Below are positions 24,158 through 33,877 of a stretch of 64,000 nt of DNA, in pieces (the stretch's first letter is position 1; every line of letters begins with the position of its first letter). The notes under the pieces were generated by a model that was not told the origin of the DNA, made no database searches, and saw nothing but the letters and a program-made list of their open reading frames with translations. This DNA comes from Streptococcus parasanguinis (GTDB lineage: Bacteria > Bacillota > Bacilli > Lactobacillales > Streptococcaceae), in NCBI RefSeq assembly GCF_019929185.1, contig NZ_JAHZPC010000004.1:62001-126000 (forward strand). Reading direction: 5' to 3'. A program made the position numbers and the translations under genes.

Positions 24158-24985
24158 TTATAATTTAATCTCCAAGACAATGGGTGTGTGGTCTTGGCGT
24201 GCGCCTGAGTCAATCATGTCTGACTTGGTAACCTTGTCTGCTACACGGTTACTTGTGAGCCAATAGTCGATTCTCCAGCCTGTATTGTTGATTTTTGAGG
24301 TTTTACTGCGTTGTGCCCACCAAGTGTAACGCTCCGGCACATCACCGTGAAGGTGGCGGAAGGTATCTGTAAAGCCTGTTGCCAGAAGGTTGGTAAAGCC
24401 TGCACGTTCTTCATCTGTGAAACCTGGTGAACGACGGTTGCTGGCTGGATTAGCAAGGTCGATTTCCTTGTGGGCCACGTTGTAGTCACCTGTAGCAAGG
24501 ACAGGTTTTTGCTTATCAAGTTCAGCCAAGTACTCCGCATATTTGACATCCCAGACTTGACGTTCTGCTAAACGTTTGAGGCCATCACCGGCATTAGGAG
24601 TATAGACTTGTGTTACAAAGAAGCCATCAAATTCCAGAGTAATGATCCGGCCTTCCAAATCCATGGTCGAAGGAGCTCCAATTTCAGGGAAAGTCACAAC
24701 GGGAGTAAGCTCTTTTTTATAGAGGAACATGGTTCCAGCATAGCCTTTGCGAGCTGGTTCTTGAGAAGAGCGCCAGGTATTTTCGTAGCCAGGAAAGAGT
24801 TCCTCAAGAATTTCGAGGTGTTTTTTAGTAGGTCCTTTGGCGGATAACTTGGTTTCTTGAATGGCAATGATATCTGCATCCTCAGCGACCAAGGTTTGAA
24901 GGACTTCTTGAGAGAGTTTAGCGCGTGCTGAATCGCTGGTCAATGCAGCATTAAGCGAGTCGATATTCCATGAAATGAGTTTCAT
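24158..24985 (-). CDS. exoA: Exodeoxyribonuclease III / AP endonuclease
   Basis: The 275-residue ExoIII-family enzyme nicks DNA at abasic sites and trims 3' ends. Motifs in order: MKLISWNIDSLNA (residues 1-13), IAIQETKL with catalytic Glu near 44, YTPNAGDGLKRL near 137, ATGDYNVAH near 170, NRRSPGFT near 186, and the final DHTPIVLEI with catalytic Asp-His. The start is taken at 24985 (MKLISW) with AAGGAAA upstream; an upstream in-frame codon would add eight residues before the conserved start. Length equals pneumococcal ExoA. Confidence 0.96.
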   Translation of the reverse strand: MKLISWNIDSLNAALTSDSARAKLSQEVLQTLVAEDADIIAIQETKLSAKGPTKKHLEILEELFPGYENTWRSSQEPARKGYAGTMFLYKKELTPVVTFPEIGAPSTMDLEGRIITLEFDGFFVTQVYTPNAGDGLKRLAERQVWDVKYAEYLAELDKQKPVLATGDYNVAHKEIDLANPASNRRSPGFTDEERAGFTNLLATGFTDTFRHLHGDVPERYTWWAQRSKTSKINNTGWRIDYWLTSNRVADKVTKSDMIDSGARQDHTPIVLEIKL

Positions 24986-25058
24986 TGTGTTTCCTTTTCT
25001 TGACATGATAGATAACTTTATTATAACAAAAAATATATTTTTTTCTGATTAGAATGCC

Positions 25059-25087
25059 TTGAATTCTCTCCTGAAATACATTATAAT
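25059..25087 (+). promoter_or_regulatory. Promoter of the DUF3290-DUF421 operon
   Basis: TTGAAT (25059-25064), 17-base spacer, TATAAT (25082-25087). Confidence 0.7.
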
Positions 25088-25120
25088 AGCTTGAATTCAT
25101 TTGGAGAAAGGGAGTTCATT

Positions 25121-25573
25121 ATGAAATTTTACTCTTATGATTATGTATTGAGTCAGATCAGTCAGCAAAATTGGGTGACCATTGGGATCTCTGGTTTGCT
25201 CATTCTACTGACTGGTTTTTTTGCGGTGAAAGCCTATCGGGATAAGCAAGATAGCAAATTCCGTGAATTATCCATTATCTCGATTTTGACTCTGGTTGCA
25301 GTGGTCTTGATCGGCATCAGCAGTTTCCAAAATAGCCAAAGTAATAATGACCAATTTCAACGGTCTCTGCATTTTATTGAGGTCATCTCAAAGGAGTTGG
25401 ATGTCAAAAAAGAAGACGTCTATGTCAATACTTCAGCAGCCACAGATGGGGCGATCCTGAAGGTTGGAGAGGTTTATTACCGAGCTATCGCAGGATCTGA
25501 CCCAGATAGCTACCTATTAGAAAAGATGGATCTGTATAAAACAGACGTGGAACTTGTGGAGGTGAACAAATGA
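25121..25573 (+). CDS. DUF3290 family membrane protein
   Basis: A 150-residue protein with two membrane helices (about residues 20-45 and 55-77) followed by a soluble domain containing KEDVYVNTSAATDGAILKVGE. This matches DUF3290, a family typically encoded just before a DUF421 protein, as here. ATG 25121 follows GGAGAAAGGGAG; an earlier TTG is unlikely. The stop overlaps the next start by 4 bases, so the pair is translationally coupled. Function unknown. Confidence 0.88.
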   Translation: MKFYSYDYVLSQISQQNWVTIGISGLLILLTGFFAVKAYRDKQDSKFRELSIISILTLVAVVLIGISSFQNSQSNNDQFQRSLHFIEVISKELDVKKEDVYVNTSAATDGAILKVGEVYYRAIAGSDPDSYLLEKMDLYKTDVELVEVNK

Positions 25574-26202
25574 TAGTAAATTTTTTAAACATCTTGATTA
25601 AATTAGCTTTGGGCTTGATTTCCTTGGTATTTGTCATCAATGTGACCGGGAAAGGAAACTTAGCACCAAATTCTGCAGTAGACCAGATACAGAACTTTGT
25701 TCTTGGGGGCATTATTGGTGGGGTCATCTACAATAGCTCCATTACCATTCTTCAATACATTGTGATTCTCTTAATGTGGACTATTTTGATCTTGCTCTTA
25801 AAATGGCTCAATACCAATGTTCGTTTTATGAAGCACTTGATTGATGGAAAACCAACTGTCATCATTAAAAATGGGAAACTGGATCCGGAAGCGTGTCGTT
25901 CCAAAGGACTTTTTGCTTCAGATGTTGCTTTGAAACTACGTGGACAAGGGATTTTTCAATTAAAAGATGTGAAGCGCGCTGTTATTGAACAAAATGGTCA
26001 ATTGATCGTTGTCCGTGCGGGGGATGAGAATCCTAAATACCCGATTATTACGGATGGAGTGATTCAGCTTGAAATTTTGGAAACAATTGGAAAAAGTGAA
26101 GAGTGGTTGTTGGCTGAATTGGAAAAAGAAGGCTATGATAATGTTTTGGATATTTTCATTGCGGAGTATGACAAAGGAAAAATCAATGTTGTGACCTATT
26201 AA
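25570..26202 (+). CDS. DUF421 (YetF-like) membrane protein
   Basis: The 210-residue protein has three N-terminal helices (about residues 5-25, 40-60, 62-80) and a soluble C-terminal domain with DGKPTVIIKNGKLD, LRGQGIFQLKDVKRAVIEQNGQL and a D-N-Y-P-like end. This is the YetF/YdfR family; B. subtilis relatives are linked to spore-germination or stress proteins, but the molecular role is unsettled. GTGGAGGTG precedes ATG 25570. It overlaps the DUF3290 gene and ends at a terminator. Confidence 0.9.
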   Translation: MIVNFLNILIKLALGLISLVFVINVTGKGNLAPNSAVDQIQNFVLGGIIGGVIYNSSITILQYIVILLMWTILILLLKWLNTNVRFMKHLIDGKPTVIIKNGKLDPEACRSKGLFASDVALKLRGQGIFQLKDVKRAVIEQNGQLIVVRAGDENPKYPIITDGVIQLEILETIGKSEEWLLAELEKEGYDNVLDIFIAEYDKGKINVVTY

Positions 26203-26208
26203 AAGAAG

Positions 26209-26238
26209 AGATTGGACGAGCCTGTCCAATCTTTTTTC
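26209..26238 (+). terminator. Terminator of the DUF3290-DUF421 operon
   Basis: AGATTGGAC (26209-26217) pairs with GTCCAATCT (26224-26232), followed by TTTTT. Confidence 0.9.
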
Positions 26239-26272
26239 TTTATAAAATTCCAGGAAAGGCCTCTTCCTTTTC

Positions 26273-26301
26273 TTGAGATACTCTGGGAAAAATAGTAAAA
26301 T
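26273..26301 (+). promoter_or_regulatory. Promoter of pbp2B-recR
   Basis: TTGAGA (26273-26278), 17-base spacer, TAAAAT (26296-26301). Confidence 0.7.
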
Positions 26302-26342
26302 GGAAGGTAAGTGTTCATTAGAAAAGAAGGATAGAAAATTTC

Positions 26343-28394
26343 ATGAAGAAGAAAATACGGAAGTTTGAGAATCATTCGATTACACGCAGACTCTACCTGC
26401 TGTTTAGTTTGATTTGCCTTCTTTTTTTGGTGCTGATTGCCCGACTTGGCTATATGCAGATCACTCACCAAGCCTACTATACGGATAAATTGGCAAAAGC
26501 TACGAAAAAGACGGTCAAACAAGGAAGTGTGCGAGGGCAAATCTATGATGCTTCTGGTAAGCCCTTGGTGGAAAATGTGGGAAAACAAGTCCTGACCTTT
26601 ACGCGCGATCGTAAAATGACGGCACAAGAAATGCGAGAGACAGCTGGGAAACTCCTGCAGTATGTCGACGTAGAAAATCCTCAAGTGACCGAACGGCAAG
26701 AAGTGGATTACTATCTAGCCAATACCAAAGTCTACCAAGAGGTCGTGGAACACCTGCCTGAGAAAAAGAAATTTGATACCGATGGCAACCGCCTGCCGGA
26801 AGCCAAGATTTATCAAGCGGCAGTGGATAGTATCGACCCTTCAAAACTCGGCTATACAGATGATGAGAAAAAGATTATTTATCTCTATAGCCAGATGAAT
26901 GCGGTAGAGAATTTTGCGACGGGAATCATTACGACGCAGGCACTAGGAGCGGAACAGATTGCGACCATCGCTGCGGACAGTCAGGGCCTTCCGGGAATTG
27001 CCATCACGACTAGCTGGGACCGCAAGGTTTTGGACACTCCTTTAGCTTCTATTATTGGAAACGTATCGACCGAGCAGGCGGGGCTTCCAGCAGAAGAGGT
27101 TGAGGACTATGTCAAAAAAGGTTATGCTCTCAATGACCGGGTTGGTACGTCTTATCTCGAAAAGGAATACGAAAACGTCCTTCAAGGCAAACGCAGTGAA
27201 AAAGAAATTCTCCTAGATAAAAATGGCAACATGGAGAAAGTCGTCGACGTTTCAAAAGGGGCCAAAGGAGAAAACCTCAAGCTCTCGATTGATTTGGATT
27301 TCCAAAAAGGGGTGGAGGATATTCTTCGCTCTGCCTTTAGCGCAGAGTTGCAAGCTGGAAATGCGACCTACTCCGAAGGTGTCTATGCTGTAGCACTGGA
27401 GCCTGATACTGGGAAGGTCCTTGCCATGGCAGGGATTAAACACCAGGCTGGTAGTCAAGATCTATCAGCAGATGCGTTGGGAACAGTCACCAACGTCTTC
27501 GTTCCAGGATCCGTGGTCAAAGGAGCAACCTTGACTTCTGGATGGGAAAATGGAGCCATTTCTGGGAATCAGGTGCTGACCGATCAGCCGATTGTTTTTG
27601 CAGGATCAGCTCCTATCAATTCTTGGTTTACCCAATACGGTAGTCGTTCCATCAATGCGATAGAAGCTTTGGAATACTCCTCTAATACCTATATGGTCCA
27701 AATTGCCCTTAAGATGATGGGGCAGCCTTACACTCCAAACATGACCTTACAAGTGGATCAGGTTGAACCTGCTATGAAAAAACTGCGCTCTACTTTTGCG
27801 GAATATGGTCTTGGAACGTCAACGGGGATTGACCTTCCCAATGAATCGACCGGTTTTATTCCAAAAGACTACACAGTCGGTAATTATTTGACCAATGCCT
27901 TTGGCCAGTTTGACAACTATACACCGATGCAATTGGCCCAGTATGCGGCAACCGTTGCAAATGATGGGAAGAGGGTGAGTCCTCATGTCGTCGAAGGTAT
28001 CTATGACAATAATGATCAAGGGGGGCTTGGTCAGTTGAAAAAAGCGATCGAAACCAAGGAGCTCAATCAGGTCCATATCTCTGCTGAGGACATGGCTTTG
28101 ATAAAGCAAGGATTCTACCAGGTTGCCAATGGTACGAGTGGGTTGACGACAGGGAAAACCGTCGGTCAAGGTGCTAGTGTCTCTATTAGTGCCAAGACCG
28201 GTACGGCCGAAACCACAGTCGATGGAGGCAAACAAGCCATTAATACCAATGTGGTGGCTTATGCACCGTCAAACAATCCAAAGATTGCTGTAGCAGTGGT
28301 CTTTCCACATAATACCAATCTACAAGCGACGGTCAGTCATTCCATTACGCGTGACATTATTAACTTATACAATCAGAAACACCCCATGAATTAG
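26343..28394 (+). CDS. pbp2B: Penicillin-binding protein 2B (class B transpeptidase)
   Basis: PBP2B (683 residues) is the essential monofunctional transpeptidase of peripheral/septal wall synthesis and the main beta-lactam target in streptococci. A cytoplasmic tail and one helix (about residues 18-38) precede the dimerisation domain, which begins at [12 protein letters not shown]. The transpeptidase domain shows S390-V-V-K, the triad SSN at 446-448 followed by Thr, and KTG at 618-620. Thr after SSN is the susceptible-type residue in pneumococcus, where T446A lowers affinity. recR follows after 10 bases, the same arrangement as in pneumococcus. Confidence 0.96.
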   Translation: MKKKIRKFENHSITRRLYLLFSLICLLFLVLIARLGYMQITHQAYYTDKLAKATKKTVKQGSVRGQIYDASGKPLVENVGKQVLTFTRDRKMTAQEMRETAGKLLQYVDVENPQVTERQEVDYYLANTKVYQEVVEHLPEKKKFDTDGNRLPEAKIYQAAVDSIDPSKLGYTDDEKKIIYLYSQMNAVENFATGIITTQALGAEQIATIAADSQGLPGIAITTSWDRKVLDTPLASIIGNVSTEQAGLPAEEVEDYVKKGYALNDRVGTSYLEKEYENVLQGKRSEKEILLDKNGNMEKVVDVSKGAKGENLKLSIDLDFQKGVEDILRSAFSAELQAGNATYSEGVYAVALEPDTGKVLAMAGIKHQAGSQDLSADALGTVTNVFVPGSVVKGATLTSGWENGAISGNQVLTDQPIVFAGSAPINSWFTQYGSRSINAIEALEYSSNTYMVQIALKMMGQPYTPNMTLQVDQVEPAMKKLRSTFAEYGLGTSTGIDLPNESTGFIPKDYTVGNYLTNAFGQFDNYTPMQLAQYAATVANDGKRVSPHVVEGIYDNNDQGGLGQLKKAIETKELNQVHISAEDMALIKQGFYQVANGTSGLTTGKTVGQGASVSISAKTGTAETTVDGGKQAINTNVVAYAPSNNPKIAVAVVFPHNTNLQATVSHSITRDIINLYNQKHPMN

Positions 28395-28404
28395 AGAGGA
28401 AACT

Positions 28405-29001
28405 ATGCTTTATCCAGCACCTATTGCAAAATTAATTGACAGCTATTCGAAGTTGCCAGGAATTGGGATCAAAACAGCGACTCGTCTGGCTTTTTACACC
28501 ATTGGTATGTCAGATGATGATGTCAATGAATTTGCCAAGAACTTACTGAATGCCAAGCGTGAGCTAGGGTATTGCAGTATTTGTGGCAATTTAACCGATG
28601 AAGAAACCTGCGAGATTTGTCGAGATGAAACGCGGGATCCATCCCTCATTCTGGTTGTAGAAGATAGCCGGGATGTATCTGCTATGGAAAATATTCAGGA
28701 ATACCACGGTCGCTATCATGTCTTGCATGGCTTGATCTCGCCCATGAATGGCGTGGGACCCGATGATATCAATCTCAAGAGTTTGATCAGTCGCTTGATG
28801 GATGGAACAGTTACAGAGGTCATTGTTGCGACCAATGCGACGGCAGACGGGGAAGCGACATCTATGTATATCTCGCGTGTGCTCAAGCCAGCAGGGATCA
28901 AAGTGACACGTTTGGCACGGGGACTAGCAGTTGGAGCCGATATCGAGTATGCGGACGAAGTGACCTTGCTTCGCGCGATTGAAAATCGGACAGAATTATA
29001 A
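28405..29001 (+). CDS. recR: Recombination mediator RecR
   Basis: The 198-residue RecR works with RecO/RecF to load RecA onto gapped DNA. Order of features: N-terminal Hh[17 protein letters not shown] (about residues 17-32), zinc finger [16 protein letters not shown] (57-72, four cysteines), Toprim domain with [13 protein letters not shown] (about 81-93), and C-terminal Walker-B-like region. Length is standard. AGAGGAAAC precedes ATG. It is co-transcribed with pbp2B. Confidence 0.98.
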   Translation: MLYPAPIAKLIDSYSKLPGIGIKTATRLAFYTIGMSDDDVNEFAKNLLNAKRELGYCSICGNLTDEETCEICRDETRDPSLILVVEDSRDVSAMENIQEYHGRYHVLHGLISPMNGVGPDDINLKSLISRLMDGTVTEVIVATNATADGEATSMYISRVLKPAGIKVTRLARGLAVGADIEYADEVTLLRAIENRTEL

Positions 29002-29077
29002 GAGAAGTTCTTTCGAAAGGGCTATCATTGTGGTATACTATCAAGTAAGAAATCAAGGGAACAATTAGGGAGAAACT

Positions 29078-30124
29078 ATGAGTAAACAAGACTTAATCCT
29101 GTTGTATGGTGGACGTAGTGCAGAGCGTGAAGTGTCTGTTCTTTCAGCAGAAAGCGTGATGCGCGCGATTGATTACCAAGCATTTTCGGTTCAAACCTAC
29201 TTTATTACGCAGTCAGGAGACTTCATCCAGACGGAAGCTTTTGAAGAGAAACCAGCGGATGATGAGAAATTGATGACCAATGAGACAGTGGACTGGTCAA
29301 AAAAAGTGGCTCCATCTGCGATTTACAAGGAAGGAGCAGTGGTCTTTCCAGTTCTTCATGGACCGATGGGAGAAGATGGCTCTATTCAAGGATTCTTAGA
29401 AGTCTTGAAAATGCCTTATGTCGGCTGTGGTATCCTAGCTTCCAGTGTGGCCATGGACAAGATTACCACCAAACGGGTCTTGGAGTCTGCAGGGATTCCA
29501 CAAGTTCCTTATGTAGCTGTAGTGGAAGGCGATGACGTGGAAGAGAAAATTGCTACAATTGAAGCGACTCTCTCGTATCCAGTCTTTACCAAGCCATCCA
29601 ATATGGGTTCAAGTGTAGGGATTTCAAAATCTGAAAACCAAACAGAGCTTCGGGCTGCTCTCGAATTGGCCTTCAAATACGATAGCCGTGTCTTAGTAGA
29701 ACAAGGGGTTAATGCGCGTGAGATCGAAGTTGGACTACTTGGAAACTATGATGTGAAGAGCACCTTGCCAGGTGAAGTTGTGAAAGATGTGGCCTTCTAT
29801 GATTATGATGCCAAATACATCGACAACAAAATTACCATGGCGATTCCAGCTCAATTGGACCCTGAGGTTGTGAAAACTATGCGGACCAACGCAAAAAAAG
29901 CCTTTCGTGCGATCGGTGGTCTAGGTTTAGCGCGTTGTGATTTCTTCTATACCGATAAAGGAGAGATCTTCTTAAACGAACTCAATACCATGCCAGGATT
30001 TACCCAATGGTCTATGTATCCCTTGCTTTGGGACAATATGGGACTCAACTATACAGATTTGATCACCAAGTTAGTAGAGCTTGGAAAAGAAGTCTTCCAA
30101 AAACACGAAGCGCATTTGTTGTAA
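29078..30124 (+). CDS. ddl: D-alanine--D-alanine ligase
   Basis: The 348-residue ATP-grasp ligase makes D-Ala-D-Ala for the peptidoglycan stem. Visible are [19 protein letters not shown] (residues 9-27), [17 protein letters not shown] (about 89-105, glycine- and serine-rich substrate loop), [29 protein letters not shown] (about 172-184), and [18 protein letters not shown] (about 304-321). The Tyr/Lys/Ser pattern fits a Ddl using D-Ala rather than D-Lac. A TGGTATACT extended -10 (TATACT about 29034-29039) precedes it. It is followed by modular repeat copy C and then murF. Confidence 0.97.
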   Translation: MSKQDLILLYGGRSAEREVSVLSAESVMRAIDYQAFSVQTYFITQSGDFIQTEAFEEKPADDEKLMTNETVDWSKKVAPSAIYKEGAVVFPVLHGPMGEDGSIQGFLEVLKMPYVGCGILASSVAMDKITTKRVLESAGIPQVPYVAVVEGDDVEEKIATIEATLSYPVFTKPSNMGSSVGISKSENQTELRAALELAFKYDSRVLVEQGVNAREIEVGLLGNYDVKSTLPGEVVKDVAFYDYDAKYIDNKITMAIPAQLDPEVVKTMRTNAKKAFRAIGGLGLARCDFFYTDKGEIFLNELNTMPGFTQWSMYPLLWDNMGLNYTDLITKLVELGKEVFQKHEAHLL

Positions 30125-30131
30125 GAAAAGA

Positions 30132-30363
30132 GAGAGTGGGACAGAAATCGGTAATTCGTTAGAATTCGATTTCGTCGTCCCACCTCCGCACAGTTGAGTA
30201 GGGCATCTTTGAAACTTGAAAAGCGAACAACTACTTAGGAAACTTGCTTAGCAAGTCCTATCTACCACCTCAAAGCAGTGCTTTGAGCACTCAACCACTG
30301 CGTCTTGCTCGACAATCCAAAAACAATCAAGAGGCTAGGACTTCTGTCCCAGCCACTTTTTTT
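30132..30363 (+). repeat. Modular structured repeat, copy C (full length)
   Basis: This full-length copy has the GTGGGAC...GTCCCAC hairpin (about 30136-30182), a CAGTTGAGT/ACTCAACCACTG pairing, a central module with ACTTGCTTAGCAAGT and CAAAGCAGTGCTTTG palindromes, and a terminal GGCTAGGAC-ttct-GTCCCAGCC stem with a T run. It separates ddl from murF, so it probably ends ddl transcription, and the murF promoter starts right after it. Confidence 0.88.
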
Positions 30364-30376
30364 GTGGTCTAGAATA

Positions 30377-30385
30377 TGGTATAAT
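30377..30385 (+). promoter_or_regulatory. Extended -10 promoter of murF
   Basis: TGGTATAAT with TATAAT at 30380-30385, immediately downstream of repeat copy C; no convincing -35. Confidence 0.6.
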
Positions 30386-30448
30386 GAGAAGAATTTGATA
30401 GGAGCGTCCAAATTTTTGAAGACGCTACGGAGAACTGAGGAGTCGGAT

Positions 30449-31819
30449 ATGAATCTCACATTACATGAAGTTGCTCATCTAGTACATGCAAAAAATGATA
30501 TCAGCCAATTTGAAGATGTGGCCCTCGTCAAGCCTGAATTTGACAGCCGTTTGATTGGGCCTGGAGATCTGTTTGTTCCTTTAAAGGGAGCGCGTGATGG
30601 TCATGACTTTATTGAGACTGCTTTTGAAAATGGAGCTGTAGCCACTTTTTCAGAGAAAGTGGTAGAAGGCCACCCTTATATTTTGGTGGAAGATGTATTG
30701 AGCGCTTTTCAAACACTAGCTGCAGCCTATCTTCAAAAGACAAAAGTGGATGTTTTTGCAGTGACGGGGTCAAATGGTAAAACCACCACAAAAGATATGT
30801 TGGCACAGCTTTTGTCCACCACCTACCTGACCTATAAAACACAAGGAAACTATAACAACGAAATTGGTCTTCCTTATACGGTTTTGCATATGCCAGAAGG
30901 GACAGACAAACTAGTCCTCGAAATGGGGCAAGACCACCTAGGAGATATCCATCTCTTGTCAGAACTGGCGCATCCAAAAGCTGCTATTGTCACCTTGATT
31001 GGAGAAGCCCATTTGGAATTCTTTAAAGATCGAAGTGAGATCGCAAAAGGAAAACTCCAGATTGCGGATGGCATGCCAGAAGGTGGCCTTCTGGTGGTTC
31101 CAGCTGATCCGATCGTGAATGCCTACCTCCCTGAAAAACAAAAATTGGTTCGCTTTGGGCCAGACGAGGAGATTTTTATTACTGAGTTAATCGAGCGAAA
31201 GGATAGCTTAACTTTCCGAGCTAATTTCTTAGAAGAAGCGATTGATCTTCCGGTAACAGGAAAATACAATGCGACCAATGCCATGATTGCAGCTTATGTT
31301 GCTTTGAAAGAAGGAGTGAGTGAAGCTGCAATTCGTGATAGTTTTGAAACCTTGCAATTGACGCGCAACCGGACAGAATGGAAAAAGGCCAGTAATGGAG
31401 CAGATATCTTATCCGATGTCTACAATGCCAATCCGACGGCTATGCGCCTAATCTTAGAAACTTTCTCGACTATTCCTGCTAATCCAAATGGTCGAAAATT
31501 AGCCGTCCTGGCAGATATGAAAGAACTAGGGGAGCAATCTATTGATCTACACAACCAAATGATTCTCAGTCTCTCGCCAGATGTCTTGGATACGGTTATT
31601 TTCTACGGCCAAGACATTGCGGGATTGGCTCAGTTAGCGAGCCAGATGTTCCCACTCGGACATGTCTATTATTTCAAGAAGACAGCTGAGGAAGACCAGT
31701 TTGAGGATATGGTCAAACAAGTCAAGGAAAGCTTGAAAGAGCAAGACCAAATCCTTATCAAGGGAAGCAATTCCATGAATCTAGCCAAATTAGTAGAGGA
31801 ATTGGAGAATGGTAAGTAA
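30449..31819 (+). CDS. murF: UDP-N-acetylmuramoyl-tripeptide--D-alanyl-D-alanine ligase
   Basis: MurF (456 residues) adds D-Ala-D-Ala, the product of the adjacent ddl gene, to the UDP-MurNAc-tripeptide. The ATP site VTGSNGKTTTKDML lies at about residues 108-121, LEMGQDHLGDIHLL near 155, and the C-terminal domain includes DVYNANPTAM and LADMKELG. Start ATG 30449 is 7 bases after TGAGGA and gives the normal family length; upstream in-frame codons would extend into the promoter. A NUDIX gene overlaps its 3' end. Confidence 0.96.
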   Translation: MNLTLHEVAHLVHAKNDISQFEDVALVKPEFDSRLIGPGDLFVPLKGARDGHDFIETAFENGAVATFSEKVVEGHPYILVEDVLSAFQTLAAAYLQKTKVDVFAVTGSNGKTTTKDMLAQLLSTTYLTYKTQGNYNNEIGLPYTVLHMPEGTDKLVLEMGQDHLGDIHLLSELAHPKAAIVTLIGEAHLEFFKDRSEIAKGKLQIADGMPEGGLLVVPADPIVNAYLPEKQKLVRFGPDEEIFITELIERKDSLTFRANFLEEAIDLPVTGKYNATNAMIAAYVALKEGVSEAAIRDSFETLQLTRNRTEWKKASNGADILSDVYNANPTAMRLILETFSTIPANPNGRKLAVLADMKELGEQSIDLHNQMILSLSPDVLDTVIFYGQDIAGLAQLASQMFPLGHVYYFKKTAEEDQFEDMVKQVKESLKEQDQILIKGSNSMNLAKLVEELENGK

Positions 31820-32420
31820 TAATGTACTGAAGGACATTCAGCGCTTGATTTCAATCACCAATACAGGCTTAGCCTTCTCAAAAGATCCATTTGATCAAGA
31901 GCGCTACCAGGATATTCGTGAAATTTTACAGGATCTTGTGAGAGAAATGACTGATCTGAATTCACAAGAATTATCGGATTTGTTTCGACCGACAAACTAT
32001 TATGACACCCCCTTAATTGATGTTAGCGCTTGGATTGTCAAAGATAGAAAACTTTGTCTGGTGAAAGGTCAGGGAGAAGAGACCTGGGCCTTGCCGGGTG
32101 GTTTTGGTGAGGTTGGCTATTCTCCTAAAGAAAATATTTTAAAGGAAATCCAAGAAGAAACGGGCTATGTAGCACGTGTCAATCGCTTGTTGGCAGTATT
32201 TGATACCAATCGCTACCAATTGCAAAGCCGCCAATATGTGAAATTGGTATTTGAATGTGAATTGCTGGATGGAAGTTTTCAACAGAATCAGGAAATTTCC
32301 GATCTTGCATTTTTTGAGAGAGAGAAGATACCTGCTCTTTCTACCAAGCGCAATACAGAAGAACAATTGAATTTCCTTTGGGAGGTTTATGATGGGAAAC
32401 GAGATTTGTATTGTGATTAA
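31809..32420 (+). CDS. NUDIX hydrolase with NUDIX_N helical domain
   Basis: A 203-residue protein. The N-terminal helical part (about residues 1-65, ending LFRPTNYYDTPLIDV) is the NUDIX_N domain found in ADP-ribose/NADH-type pyrophosphatases. The Nudix box GGFGEVGYSPKENILKEIQEETGY lies near 97-120. Likely hydrolyses a nucleotide diphosphate derivative. It overlaps murF by 11 bases with a GGAG site inside the murF end, so it is co-translated. Confidence 0.9.
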   Translation: MVSNNVLKDIQRLISITNTGLAFSKDPFDQERYQDIREILQDLVREMTDLNSQELSDLFRPTNYYDTPLIDVSAWIVKDRKLCLVKGQGEETWALPGGFGEVGYSPKENILKEIQEETGYVARVNRLLAVFDTNRYQLQSRQYVKLVFECELLDGSFQQNQEISDLAFFEREKIPALSTKRNTEEQLNFLWEVYDGKRDLYCD

Positions 32421-32450
32421 AAACGATCTATAAATTAAAGGGATATAAAC

Positions 32451-33152
32451 ATGACACTTTGGGATTTATTATTTACGAACCAAAAATCAGCCCCGCCTGA
32501 GTTTGGACTCTGGTACTTTTTCCTACCAGCTTCCTTGTTGGTGGTTGGCTACTTTTCTATCAAATATGCGCAGTCAAAAAGCTACCAACGCTTTTGGTAC
32601 TGGGCACAATTGATTCAAGTCTTGACCATCAATGCTTGGTATATTCTCGCCCACATGCCTTTGACGGATAATTTGCCTTTTTATCATTGTCGCTTGGCCA
32701 TGCTTGCAATACTCTTTGCTCCGAGAGGAACCTATATCAAGCAATATTTTGCCTTGTTGGGAGTTCTAGGATCCATTGCGGCCTTGGTTTATCCAGCCTT
32801 TGACCCCTTCCCATTCCCCCATATTACCGTGCTCAATCTGATTTTTAGTCACTGGGCCTTGTTTGCCAATAGTTTGATTTACCTGCAAGATTTTTATCAG
32901 TCGGAAAAACAAGACAGCTTACGAATTGTTAAGATCACTTTTGGAATGAATGCAGTCATCTTTTTGGTCAACCTCTTGACCAGAGGAGATTACGGCTTCT
33001 TAAAGCGTCCACCAATCATTGGAGACCACGGTGCTCTTTTGAACTACCTCTTGGTCAGCATCGTGATGGTGGCTGGTATTTGCTTGGTCAATCAACGCTA
33101 TAAATACAAATACAAGATGGTAGAAGAGAATATAGTTTCGCGTTCAGAATAA
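32451..33152 (+). CDS. YwaF/TIGR02206 family membrane protein, paralogue 1
   Basis: A 233-residue protein with about six or seven membrane helices. Conserved features across the three tandem copies are a FFLPASLLV-type first helix, INAWYILAHMPL, the signature LPFYHCRLAM (about residues 75-84), DPFPFPHIT, and NYGF/DYGF-LKRPP-IGDHG (about 180-195). These match the TIGR02206/YwaF family. No function is established; the invariant His/Arg/Asp residues facing one side suggest a membrane enzyme or transporter. AAAGGGA precedes ATG. Confidence 0.85.
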   Translation: MTLWDLLFTNQKSAPPEFGLWYFFLPASLLVVGYFSIKYAQSKSYQRFWYWAQLIQVLTINAWYILAHMPLTDNLPFYHCRLAMLAILFAPRGTYIKQYFALLGVLGSIAALVYPAFDPFPFPHITVLNLIFSHWALFANSLIYLQDFYQSEKQDSLRIVKITFGMNAVIFLVNLLTRGDYGFLKRPPIIGDHGALLNYLLVSIVMVAGICLVNQRYKYKYKMVEENIVSRSE

Positions 33153-33177
33153 AAAGAGCAGATAAGGGAAAGAAATC

Positions 33178-33864
33178 ATGACACTTTGGGACTTATTTTT
33201 CACCAGTCAACCAACGGCCCCTCCTCAATTGGGGGTCTGGTATTTCTTATTGCCGACTTCATTGGTGGTAGTGGGAGTTCTGTCCATTCGATTTGCTCAC
33301 TCTAAAGGCTACCAAAACTTTTGGTATTGGGGGCAGTTGATCCAGTTGCTGATTATCAACGCTTGGTATCTAGCTGCTCGCTTGCCTCTTTCAGAGAGTC
33401 TTCCCTTCTATCATAGCCGGATGGCCATGTGGATTATTCTCTTAGCTCCTAAGGGCAGCTTCAAGCAATGTTTTGCACTTGTGGGAGTCTTTGGCTCCAT
33501 TATGGCCTTGGTTCATCCCGTTTTTTATCCCTACCCTTTTCCTCACGTATCCTCGATCAACAATGTCTTTGGTCACTGGGCTCTCCTGGCCAACTGCCTA
33601 ATCTATCTGGTTCAATCCTACCAGGTGGAAGAAAGGGCTGTTTGGAAGATCTGTCAGATGACGTTTGGGGTCAATGCCATTATTCAGCTCGCGAATCTCG
33701 CAACAGGTGGAAACTACGGCTTTATGCGTCGTCCTCCTGTCATAGGTGACCATGGCCTTGTGCTCAACTATTTCATCGTGACAGTCCTAATGACGGGGAC
33801 ACTGATCCTCATCAATACTATCGTTCAGTACAGTAAGAAAAGAAGAATACCTGAATCTGTTTAA
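33178..33864 (+). CDS. YwaF/TIGR02206 family membrane protein, paralogue 2
   Basis: This 228-residue member is close to paralogue 1 (both start MTLWDL-FT). It keeps INAWYLAARLPL, LPFYHSRMAM (Cys of the other copies is Ser here), YPYPFPHVS and GGNYGFMRRPPVIGDHG. It lies 25 bases after the first copy and 13 bases before the third, behind AAGGGAAAG. The three genes form one operon; functional divergence is unknown. Confidence 0.85.
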   Translation: MTLWDLFFTSQPTAPPQLGVWYFLLPTSLVVVGVLSIRFAHSKGYQNFWYWGQLIQLLIINAWYLAARLPLSESLPFYHSRMAMWIILLAPKGSFKQCFALVGVFGSIMALVHPVFYPYPFPHVSSINNVFGHWALLANCLIYLVQSYQVEERAVWKICQMTFGVNAIIQLANLATGGNYGFMRRPPVIGDHGLVLNYFIVTVLMTGTLILINTIVQYSKKRRIPESV

Positions 33865-33877
33865 ATAAGGAGTCTTT

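Noticed and set aside
26343-28394. PBP2B as a penicillin-resistant mosaic allele
   Set aside because: The SSN motif is followed by Thr and I see no obvious mosaic signature; calling resistance would need comparison with susceptible alleles of the same species.
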